A DNA stretch of 64,000 nucleotides from Trichodesmium sp002260545 (GTDB taxonomy: Bacteria; Cyanobacteriota; Cyanobacteriia; Cyanobacteriales; Microcoleaceae): assembly GCF_050016015.1 (NCBI RefSeq), contig NZ_JBNHEQ010000069.1, positions 7,136 through 71,135 on the forward strand, in the 5' to 3' direction. The notes below the pieces were generated by a model. It was not told where the DNA came from. It saw nothing but the letters and a program-made list of their open reading frames with translations, and searched no databases. Of the stretch, positions 24,600 to 31,601 are shown in pieces. Position numbers and translations under genes: made by a program. Numbering within the stretch: the stretch's first letter is position 1; each line of letters begins with the position of its first letter.

Positions 24600-27110
24600 T
24601 TAATAAGGTTTTGTTGGGTTTTGTTCCTGAACCCAACATACTAGGTTATTTTTTTTCTCTGTCTCTGTTTCTACCTCGATAAAATCATAAATATCTACTA
24701 TTTCTCGCCAAATTGTTTCATAAGTTGTTTCCTCTTTAGCTTCTGATTTTTTTTCCTTTTTATCTTCTGAATTTTCTTGGTCTTCAACTTGGGATATCCA
24801 AGGTGCTAAATTACCATTATTGGTTTTTGCTGCACACCAAGGTTGTTCAAATTTTTCTTCTAAAACTCTTTTATTTTCCGGTGTTTGTAAACGACAACGA
24901 AAATAACGATAATTCAGAATTGCTGTCTTTTTTCCTTTCTCCAAAAAACTACGAGTTTGATAAATTTGCGACCTAGGAAATTTTGACTCTTTTAATGCTT
25001 TGACTGATTCGATTAAACCTCCTATTTCATGTAATGTATAAGGAGCTGCATATAATTTTAGTTTGGTAGGTTTTGTTTTGAGTTTACCTTCTATTTCCTT
25101 AATTAATCCTTGTTCTCTAAATTCCTGAATATTGGAAGAAACCATTGTCACTGACTTCAAACTTAAAAAGTCTATTGTACCTCCTAAATAATTTTTCTCT
25201 TTTAATTTTTTAGCTCGTTTTTTGGCAGATTTTAACAGTTGATCTGTTAAGTTTTGCGCATAATAAACCGGAGTATTTTCCGCTGTAATTAAAACTCCCG
25301 TTGACATACTCAGGGAGGATTTATTTTCATAATAAATAGGAGTATATTTAGTTGAATCACTCAAGGATAATTCATTTTCATTAGCTGCTTCTTTCAAATA
25401 ACGATGTATTTTTTTTGCGTCATAAGTAGATTCAGAGTTTGCTGGTTCATAACCTGTTTTCTCTGCTAAGATTTCTTCAAATTTTTCGCCGATAGTTTTG
25501 GCAATTTCCAAAGCTTTATTAGCAGGTACAATTAACATCACATCATCACCTCCTATTGCCAATATTTCAAAAGGATGAATCCAATGCTCATTACGATTTT
25601 CATTATCTGGATCGGTGAGATTTTTTAATTGGTGTGGATGGAGATGTTCTGCTAGAGCAAAATAAACCGATTTTTCCGTTGCATCAAAAATATCTTGACT
25701 AAATTTTTTGTACTTTTCCGGTGTTTTAATTTTCTGAATATATCCTCCCATGTTATTACCATCGGCATAAATATAAGCAATAAAACCCTTATAAACATTT
25801 CCTAATTCTCTGAGACTTCTTGCTGTTTGTAATCGACGATATTTTGGATTATATTTTTTGGCTAATTCTTGGTTTTTTGGCTCTGCTAAAAACTCTTCAA
25901 ATTTAGTTCCCCAACTTTTCAGATATTGGCGTTCCTGAACTAAGATGAAAAAATAAAATTTTAATAATCTAAAGTATTGTTCATTCAATAACTTAGAAAT
26001 AACCAAAAAATACAAATCATTAGCTGTGTCTGGTTGCCAAGTAAAACCTGCTTTTTCATACCAACTTTGTCGAGAATCTCTTTTAGTCTTTTGCCCTACT
26101 AAATGTTTCCTGGCTAATACTTCCGAATAATAGGGATTATTAGGTAAGTCTACTTGCGCTACTGCTATCCGCCGATCGCCTTCATCTCTCCGCATATAAG
26201 GATGAGTTTCAAACATTGGCGGATATCTCCGACTGGGGCGATTATTGTTAACATCATCATTGCCGTTTCGACGCTGATTAAACAATGTTGCTAATTTACT
26301 GGTTAGTTCGTTGAAACTTTTCCGATTTTGGAAATTTTCTCTTATTTCTTTTTCTACTTCTTCTTTGGTTTTTCCTTTAATTAATCCAAAGTAACTTTCT
26401 ACTAATTTATCTCTACAATTTTCCAAATACCAATCTAACCAAGGTGTATTTACGATATTTTCTCGGAGCAAACCAAATCGTATTTCTAGTAGTCTAAATG
26501 TACTTCCAACTGCACAGGAATTTGCGGTTAAAGTTTCTTCTGTATAGCGTTTTTCGATGGCATTTGCTAAGTCATCTACAAAAGCTGCTGGACAAAATGC
26601 CAGAATATTTCCCCCGGTAGAATAGATTATTAATTCATGGATTAATGCTTGGGAAAGTCCGGGAAAGTTTCTCTCTTCATCTAGCCATTTTCTACTTTTT
26701 GTATCAGGCTGAAAAAATTCTTTCAAATCTACTAAATTTATCTTATCTAAGATTGCCGATGCTCCACGAATATCTGTTAGTTTGGCAGCCTCAAAAACGT
26801 ATTGTTTGATTTTAGTTGCTCCACCATAAACTAAACCTATTGGTGTTTCTTCATCCCAAAGTTCCTTATATTTTTCATTTTTCAAATCTGTAATTTTTTC
26901 GGGAAAATAATTATCAATATCTTGCAGTTTTTGTACTTTATTGATTATGTTTTCTAGCTTTTCAGCAATTTCATTTTCCTCTGTGGGATGAGACATTTTT
27001 TCTAATGTAGAATTAGAAAGTTTTTCAAAAGTTGGGATGTCAAACTTTAGTTCTTTTTCATTTCCCCAAGCCAGACACCAAGCAATTCCTTTGTATATTT
27101 TTTCTAACAT
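24600..27110 (-). CDS. cas10: Type III CRISPR effector Cas10 (cyclic oligoadenylate synthase)
   Basis: An 836-residue Cas10. The first palm-like region includes PIGLVYGGATKIKQYVFEAA (about 90-110) and AYIYADGNNMGGYIQ (about 440-455). The second palm carries the GGDD active motif (FEILAIGGDDVMLIVPA) at about 520-523, the site that makes cyclic oligoadenylate from ATP when target RNA binds. No HD nuclease motif is seen at the N-terminus, so DNA cleavage by this subunit is unlikely and signalling is the expected output. The C-terminus after about 690 is the helical D4-like part and ends in a charged linker (EDKKEKKSEAKEE). It heads the minus-strand cas operon. No clear Shine-Dalgarno precedes the ATG. 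Confidence 0.93.
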   Translation of the reverse strand: MLEKIYKGIAWCLAWGNEKELKFDIPTFEKLSNSTLEKMSHPTEENEIAEKLENIINKVQKLQDIDNYFPEKITDLKNEKYKELWDEETPIGLVYGGATKIKQYVFEAAKLTDIRGASAILDKINLVDLKEFFQPDTKSRKWLDEERNFPGLSQALIHELIIYSTGGNILAFCPAAFVDDLANAIEKRYTEETLTANSCAVGSTFRLLEIRFGLLRENIVNTPWLDWYLENCRDKLVESYFGLIKGKTKEEVEKEIRENFQNRKSFNELTSKLATLFNQRRNGNDDVNNNRPSRRYPPMFETHPYMRRDEGDRRIAVAQVDLPNNPYYSEVLARKHLVGQKTKRDSRQSWYEKAGFTWQPDTANDLYFLVISKLLNEQYFRLLKFYFFILVQERQYLKSWGTKFEEFLAEPKNQELAKKYNPKYRRLQTARSLRELGNVYKGFIAYIYADGNNMGGYIQKIKTPEKYKKFSQDIFDATEKSVYFALAEHLHPHQLKNLTDPDNENRNEHWIHPFEILAIGGDDVMLIVPANKALEIAKTIGEKFEEILAEKTGYEPANSESTYDAKKIHRYLKEAANENELSLSDSTKYTPIYYENKSSLSMSTGVLITAENTPVYYAQNLTDQLLKSAKKRAKKLKEKNYLGGTIDFLSLKSVTMVSSNIQEFREQGLIKEIEGKLKTKPTKLKLYAAPYTLHEIGGLIESVKALKESKFPRSQIYQTRSFLEKGKKTAILNYRYFRCRLQTPENKRVLEEKFEQPWCAAKTNNGNLAPWISQVEDQENSEDKKEKKSEAKEETTYETIWREIVDIYDFIEVETETEKKNNLVCWVQEQNPTKPY

Positions 27111-27585
27111 AAATTTTTTTAATACTTAATTTGTAGGTTGGATTTTTGGCTGTCGCTGACATAAAAAGCGAGAGCGCAACCCAACAAATTATTTTGCCAG
27201 ACTACCTGTACTTCATAATACTTGTACTTGGAATTTGCTATAATTTTATAATTTAGCGATCGCGAAACTTCTCTTTAGTTAATTATTACCGAAAAATTAA
27301 GCTATAAAGCCTTCTTTATATCGGAAATTTTGTTCTAACTGTTAATAGTTTAACATCATGTAGAAAAGCCCTTTTCTAGATGCCGATTTTGACCTCTAAA
27401 ATTTGACATCTGGCAAAAATATTGTCAAAAATTGATTTTTTAGTCCACTTGACAGGGAAGAAAAGTAGAAGTTAGTATATATGCAGTTAAAAACCTTGAT
27501 AAATAAATAGTTATATATTTTTAGTCATTTCTTACTTGTTAAGGGTGGCTAAAGGGTGGTTTTTTATTTATCTTTTGTAGGTAAA
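27111..27585. promoter_or_regulatory. Divergent control region: cas10 promoter side and CRISPR leader
   Basis: This 475-bp region separates cas10 (leftward) from the array (rightward). It contains a GTAGGTTGGATTTTTGGC...CAACCCAACAAAT hairpin (27131-27190), a GCGATCGC site at 27258, a fragment of the TTACCGAAAAATTAAG family (about 27289-27318), and the dyad TAGAAAAGCCCTTTTCTA at 27361-27378. A plausible rightward promoter for the array is TTGACA at 27449-27454 with TAGTAT at 27473-27478, 18 bases apart. The leader from there to the first repeat is AT-rich. Confidence 0.5.
27361..27378. promoter_or_regulatory. Dyad TAGAAAAG-CC-CTTTTCTA, candidate operator
   Basis: A perfect 8-bp inverted repeat with a 2-bp centre lies within TAACATCATG-TAGAAAAG... 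. A related sequence (TAACATGATG-TAGAAGA...TCTTCT) lies at 29133-29159 between csx3 and the HD gene. Both sites are in divergent intergenic regions of the CRISPR island, which also encodes a WYL/TIGR03985 regulator. A role as a shared operator is inference. Confidence 0.5.
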
Positions 27586-27697
27586 CTTCCCAAACCCTAA
27601 TCCCTATTTGAGGGATTGAAACCAGCAATTCCAAGCGCACCTGCATTTGCAGCCTTTGCCACTTCCCAAACCCTAATCCCTATTTAGAGATTGAAAC
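27586..27697 (+). CRISPR. Minimal CRISPR array: two repeats, one 39-nt spacer
   Basis: Repeat 1 (27586-27622, 37 nt) starts CTTCCCAAACCCTAATCC and ends GAGGGATTGAAAC. Repeat 2 (27662-27697, 36 nt) is the same except in the hairpin region (TATTTAGAGATTGAAAC). Repeat 1 folds as AATCCCT-loop-AGGGATT; repeat 2 has a damaged stem, as expected for the terminal repeat. The ATTGAAAC 3' end gives plus-strand transcription, with the leader on the left. The spacer is 27623-27661. Directly after repeat 2 comes a GGGCGAACACCGTTCGCCC palindrome, so the array may have been cut by that element. No cas1, cas2 or cas6 is in the window. Confidence 0.88.
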
Positions 27698-27762
27698 GAA
27701 AAAGGGCGAACACCGTTCGCCCCTACAAAACACCTTCTCAGAAATTAAACAACGAAACTTTC
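27698..27762. repeat. GTAGGGGCGAAC-type palindrome at array end
   Basis: Positions 27701-27726 read AAAGGGCGAACACCGTTCGC-CCCTAC, a member of the dispersed GTAGGGGCGAAnnn palindrome family. It directly abuts the degenerate last CRISPR repeat and lies before the stop of the AAA gene on the other strand. Confidence 0.8.
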
Positions 27763-28365
27763 TTACTCTCCACAACAACTCAACACTTTTTCCACAATAA
27801 CATCCGGCACACTAAAAGTTTCCCCAGTTATCCAAGGACCAGCTATTACTTCCAAATAATCTTTATTATTCTCCAACTTAAACAACTTTTTTTCCAACAC
27901 ACTATGAATAACAACCGCTGGTTTTAAACCTCTACAAAAATCATGCCATTTCCCAACCTCTTTCTCAGAACTACTAATAATAATATAGTGACTGCACTGC
28001 TCCAATATAGGATGTTTTTCAGGTTGAACTTTCCCACCCACATCAACCAAAACTATATCCATTACATCCCGAATATTTTTGATAGCTTGAGCATGATACT
28101 TAAAGTAGTCATTCATTAATTTTTCACTATTTTCTAATTGATGAATTTTACGAGTATAGGTATCTTTTAAATCTTTAGCTTTTTGGCGATCGCTCATTTC
28201 TAAAGCCCAATTTCCCTCCCCATCCCAATTAGCTCGCTGGGTAAATACTTTTAAGTTTTTATCTTTCTCAAATAAAGAACGACGCAAAGCATAAGAAAAA
28301 ACACTTTTCCCACTATTAGGAGGTCCGCCGATTAAAATTGCTATTCCGGGAGTACGATTAAACAT
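27763..28365 (-). CDS. CRISPR-associated P-loop protein, AAA half of a Csx3-AAA protein
   Basis: A 200-residue P-loop NTPase: IAILIGGPPNSGKSVFSYAL (Walker A GPPNSGKS, about 14-21), then the conserved QRANWDGEGNWALEM and MDIVLVDVGGKVQPEKHPIL (Walker B-like). This is the C-terminal domain of the cyanobacterial Csx3-AAA fusion as I recall that family. Here the Csx3 half is a separate gene 333 bp upstream, with repeat elements between. An in-frame stop lies just before the ATG, so it is now an independent reading frame without a clear Shine-Dalgarno. It probably assists or controls Csx3 ring-nuclease action. Confidence 0.75.
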   Translation of the reverse strand: MFNRTPGIAILIGGPPNSGKSVFSYALRRSLFEKDKNLKVFTQRANWDGEGNWALEMSDRQKAKDLKDTYTRKIHQLENSEKLMNDYFKYHAQAIKNIRDVMDIVLVDVGGKVQPEKHPILEQCSHYIIISSSEKEVGKWHDFCRGLKPAVVIHSVLEKKLFKLENNKDYLEVIAGPWITGETFSVPDVIVEKVLSCCGE

Positions 28366-28698
28366 AATCTAAGTTTAATTATTATCAAAAATTGTAATAG
28401 TAAGGTTTTTTTCTAGTTAAAATTAAAGTTACCGAAAAATTAAGTTCTAAAACCTCTCAATTTATGGAGAAAAAAGAAAAAAATTCTTACCAAAAAATAA
28501 GGGTTTAAAGCCTCTCCTTTAAAGGAGAAAAAAGAAAAAAAATTCCCTTTTAATCAATCCTCTTCTTTTCAATAAGAGGTAATTATTAATTATTAATTAT
28601 TAATTATTGAACTCCTTCCCAACATTCAATCAGTTTGTTGTTGGGTTTCCTTAACGTCAACCCAACCTACAAAATGCTTAATTATTAATTGTTAATTG
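28366..28698. repeat. Composite MITE insertion between Csx3 and AAA genes
   Basis: Positions 28429-28611 are a copy of the dispersed element with ends TTACCGAAAAATTAAG and TTAATTATTGAA. It contains two TCT(C)CTTTAAAGGAGA-like arms and the AAGAAGAGG/CCTCTT pair. Next to it, 28632-28675 is a TTGTTGGGTTTCCTT...CAACCCAACCTAC hairpin. Then 28676-28711 is an AATTATTAATTGTTAATTG tract whose outer end, read on the minus strand, is TTACCGAATAATTAA and supplies the last codons and stop of csx3. The whole gap looks like nested repeats inserted in one ancestral gene. Confidence 0.8.
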
Positions 28699-29028
28699 TT
28701 AATTATTCGGTAATTCTAAAGTTAATATGGAACCAATAGTAACAGCATGAGTATGAGTAGAAACGACAACGGCACCAAGTCGAGGATCGTAACAACCAAC
28801 CCACGGTGCGGGATGGCATTCGTGAACCAAATAAGCATATAACCATATCGGTGCTTTACCTTCTATGACAACACCTTGTTGCCACTGAATATTCGGGGGT
28901 ATTTTCAAACCTTTTAAGTCAGCAGGTGTAATAATACCGTCTGGTGTAGTCATCTCAATATGAAGATGTTGATATGGCATTCCATCAGTAGTTTGATGGG
29001 AAATTAATTTAAGTTGTATAGATGTCAT
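28699..29028 (-). CDS. csx3: CRISPR ring nuclease Csx3 (Crn3)
   Basis: A 109-residue Csx3. The family core GKAPIWLYAYLVHECHPAPW followed by VGCYDPRLGAVVVSTH (about 56-92) is intact, including the His, Asp and Arg residues used by Csx3 to cut cyclic tetra-adenylate. By removing the second messenger it should turn off the CARF-RelE effector of this locus. The C-terminal residues LPNN and the stop are encoded by TTACCGAATAATTAA, the end of a dispersed repeat. The original gene therefore probably read on into the AAA domain now encoded separately. No Shine-Dalgarno is seen; the ATG lies at the edge of a TCAGTTATCAGTTAT tract. Confidence 0.88.
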   Translation of the reverse strand: MTSIQLKLISHQTTDGMPYQHLHIEMTTPDGIITPADLKGLKIPPNIQWQQGVVIEGKAPIWLYAYLVHECHPAPWVGCYDPRLGAVVVSTHTHAVTIGSILTLELPNN

Positions 29029-29143
29029 TTCAGTTATCAGTTATGGGTTATCAGTTATCAGTTATCAGCTTTCAGTTATTAGTTTTTAGTTATTAGTACC
29101 TCCAAGACCTTATTTTTTTACTATTGATATTCTAACATGATGT

Positions 29144-29159
29144 AGAAGACAGCTCTTCT
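29144..29159. promoter_or_regulatory. Dyad AGAAGA-CAGC-TCTTCT, candidate operator
   Basis: This dyad lies in TAACATGATG-T-AGAAGA..., which matches the context of the dyad at 27361 (TAACATCATGTAGAA...). It is 93 bases before the HD-hydrolase ATG and 116 bases before csx3. A shared regulator with the cas10/array region is inferred. Confidence 0.45.
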
Positions 29160-29236
29160 GCTCAGTATTTGGCCTCATAATATAGAAATATCCTCTTCTA
29201 CAACTCCGTATACTTAAATATTAGGAGGAAAAAATT

Positions 29237-29797
29237 ATGAGCATCAAACTCACAGAAAGATTTCAACAAGCATTGGTATTAGCTTACAACTTACATTCTC
29301 AACAGTTACGCAAAGACGGACGTACACCTTATATTGCTCACCTTTTAAGTGTTACTGCTTTGGTATTGGAAAATGGTGGGAATGAAGATGAGGCGATCGC
29401 TGCTTTATTACATGATGCAGTAGAAGATAAGGGAGGTATGGCAACTCGTCAACATATTCTGGAATTATTTGGAGAAACAGTTGTTGATATTATTGATGGT
29501 TGTACGGAGTCGGAGACTATTCCTAAACCACCCTGGGAAGAGCGAAAATTACGTTATCTTCAGCAAATATCTAATGGCAGTAAATCTGTAAAACTTATTT
29601 CTCTTGCTGATAAACTGCATAATGGGAGAGACTTATTAGCTGCATTACGTCAAGAAGGAAAAATAGTATGGAGGCGCTTTAATGGAGGTAAAGAAAAAAC
29701 TTTTTGGTTTTATCATTCTTTGGTTTCCTGTTATGAAGATGATAATTATCTCAAACAAGAATTTATCAGAATTATTGCTGAATTAGAAAAGTTTTAG
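29237..29797 (+). CDS. HD-domain hydrolase, RelA/SpoT-type (small alarmone hydrolase-like)
   Basis: A 186-residue HD-superfamily enzyme. The motifs are those of the (p)ppGpp hydrolase domain: KDGRTPYIAHLLSV (His), LLHDAVEDKGG (HDxxED) and LISLADKLHNGRD (about 118-130). The predicted reaction is hydrolysis of a 3'-pyrophosphate of an alarmone using Mn2+. There is no synthetase or TGS/ACT domain, so it resembles stand-alone hydrolases. The start is well supported by AGGAGG at 29223-29228. It faces away from csx3 across a short region with a candidate operator, so it may belong to the CRISPR island, but such enzymes also occur alone. Confidence 0.8.
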   Translation: MSIKLTERFQQALVLAYNLHSQQLRKDGRTPYIAHLLSVTALVLENGGNEDEAIAALLHDAVEDKGGMATRQHILELFGETVVDIIDGCTESETIPKPPWEERKLRYLQQISNGSKSVKLISLADKLHNGRDLLAALRQEGKIVWRRFNGGKEKTFWFYHSLVSCYEDDNYLKQEFIRIIAELEKF

Positions 29798-29864
29798 GTG
29801 TATATAAAATCAGCTTACTTTGGAGAATAATATTTTACTATCAGTTTTGGTAAAAACTCCTTTG

Positions 29865-29891
29865 GTAGGGGTTTGGTCACCAAACCCCTAC
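29865..29891. terminator. Perfect palindrome GTAGGGGTTTGG-TCA-CCAAACCCCTAC
   Basis: Twelve-base arms with a three-base loop lie between the convergent HD-hydrolase and TIGR03985 genes. It could act as a bidirectional terminator or attenuator, although no T-run follows. The same sequence family is dispersed in the window (13323, 55118, 55330, 56750, 57846). Confidence 0.5.
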
Positions 29892-29929
29892 AATTATGTT
29901 TACTTATCCCCTACTTCCCTATTCCCTAA

Positions 29930-31366
29930 TTAATCATAATTAGCTAACTCTTCCTCTGCCTCCAATTTCAATTTTTCTCGAATAGAAATAGGAGCAATAA
30001 CTTCTCCCTTCGGCCGCCAATCTCTTAACCGCATTAAAACATTAATATCTCCATTTCTTATCCATCCCCAATAATAAGCATCTTTGGGAGAACGTGCCTT
30101 AATAATATTCAATAACTTTTGTCTTTTTTGGGGATTTTTTATTTCTTTTTGAACTAACTTTGATAAACTTTGATACTTAATAGGTTTAAATGTCTCATGT
30201 CGCACAGTACCATCCACATACCCACGGGCAAACTTAGGTTCAAATCTCATTATTAACAAATCCCGTGGCAAATAAAAATTAAATCCCCAAGCTTTTTCTA
30301 GTTCTTCTTCTACAAATTCAACAGTTGGTAATTTGCCTTTTTTCCATAACTCAGACAATTTCTTTGGTATCTGAGAATTACCCCATTTCAAAATAGTTAA
30401 TTCCTCCGATACTATTCTGTCTAAACGATAATTATGCCAGCCAAATTTACCATCAGGATCTGTACCAAAAGCAGTTAAATATTTTGCCCGACGTGCATAA
30501 TGTAGACAAACTGGATAAACTATTATTTCTAGTTCTCTTTCTGTTTTCGCTATCCAATATTGAAACTTAATTACTCCCCCTGGAGATTCATGCCACAATT
30601 CCTCTATTTGTTGATGATAATTATCAACTCTATCTTGAGTTTCATCTGACAGAATATAATCTAAATGTATAAATATTCTTTTTTGTGGTTCATCTCTTAC
30701 TAAAGACTTTTGTTGAGTTGTTTTTTCCCACAAAGATTCTACTACTAATTCTAAATTAGGTTGTACAAAAGAAAGCGACTCTAAAATCTTTAATAACTCC
30801 CAACTTTGAGTCGAGGATAATTCTGAAGTATCCCATCTTTCTGTTTTAATTAGAGGAGGCTGAGGCCAGTTTTTTTGTGGTTGACAGTGATATTCTCCTA
30901 CTTGAGTTTTTGATTTTTGTAGCCATCCTAACTTAGCTAAATATTTTAAATCATCTCTAATAGTACGATGTACTGTCGCAAAAGGACGCTGCTCTATTTC
31001 TATAACTTCCCCACCCATTTTATCTCTAATTTTCTGTTGCCACTCTTTAACTGATTGAGGATAAATTTCTACTTTGATTAACTCTTTAATTGACTTTTTA
31101 CAAATACAATTTTCGTCCGGACATTCCGTTTTTATTTGTTCTGTGGTGAAGCGATCGCTCAAAGGATGTTCCGGGGAAAAAAATTCTTCCCGGAAGTCAA
31201 TGTAACCAAAATTTTTTGGTAATTTGGCAGCTAAATTATTTTTTTCTCCGTAAAAATAATTTAATAAAACCCATAGTCTAATTGAGCGATTAAATCTATC
31301 TCCTAATCGCCCTAATGCTAACCAATCTAATATTTCTGGAGTTGGAAAATAGCTAAAAAAAGTCAA
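29930..31366 (-). CDS. CRISPR-associated transcriptional regulator, TIGR03985 family (WYL-type)
   Basis: A 478-residue protein recognised as the cyanobacterial TIGR03985 CRISPR-associated family. The N-terminus (FFSYFPTPEILDWLALGRLG) and a helix-turn-helix-like segment (about 120-155, HRTIRDDLKYLAKLGWLQKS) precede a long C-terminal WYL-like sensor part. That part includes KFQYWIAKTERELEIIVYPV, CLHYARRAKYLTAFG and GWHNYRLDRI. Such regulators sit beside type III loci and probably bind a nucleic acid or nucleotide ligand. The listed start is TTG inside a GTCAAAATTTAAAAGTCA-type repeat; no better ATG precedes the conserved N-terminus, so a repeat may have altered the original start. Two dyads in this island are its possible targets. 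Confidence 0.78.
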   Translation of the reverse strand: MTFFSYFPTPEILDWLALGRLGDRFNRSIRLWVLLNYFYGEKNNLAAKLPKNFGYIDFREEFFSPEHPLSDRFTTEQIKTECPDENCICKKSIKELIKVEIYPQSVKEWQQKIRDKMGGEVIEIEQRPFATVHRTIRDDLKYLAKLGWLQKSKTQVGEYHCQPQKNWPQPPLIKTERWDTSELSSTQSWELLKILESLSFVQPNLELVVESLWEKTTQQKSLVRDEPQKRIFIHLDYILSDETQDRVDNYHQQIEELWHESPGGVIKFQYWIAKTERELEIIVYPVCLHYARRAKYLTAFGTDPDGKFGWHNYRLDRIVSEELTILKWGNSQIPKKLSELWKKGKLPTVEFVEEELEKAWGFNFYLPRDLLIMRFEPKFARGYVDGTVRHETFKPIKYQSLSKLVQKEIKNPQKRQKLLNIIKARSPKDAYYWGWIRNGDINVLMRLRDWRPKGEVIAPISIREKLKLEAEEELANYD

Positions 31367-31601
31367 AATTTAAAAGTCAAAATTCAAAAGTGAACATTTA
31401 GATAGGGGGGTAACTGTCGAATTGGCGATGTAAATAACTTTAAATTTTTGCTGTGACTCAAAATTAATAGCTGAAAACTGATAATTGATATAGCTAAAAA
31501 AGAATTTGCCCTTAATAATTACTAATGATGAATCAAGATTGTGGAAATGTTTTTCCAACTGTTCCCTTTTCCCTGTTCCCTGTTCCCTACTATAACTGAA
31601 A
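31367..31601. repeat. Short repeats upstream of TIGR03985 gene
   Basis: A GTCAAAATTCAAAAGTGA-type repeat at 31370-31392 and a CCCTTTTCCCTGTTCCCTG heptamer tract at 31562-31592 flank about 150 bases of AT-rich sequence. No gene is supported here; the open frame that spans it is built on the repeats. Confidence 0.6.

Noticed and set aside
24600..27110. HD nuclease domain in Cas10
   Set aside because: No HD motif could be found in the first 150 residues; the HD gene at 29237 is of the RelA/SpoT type, not the Cas10 type.
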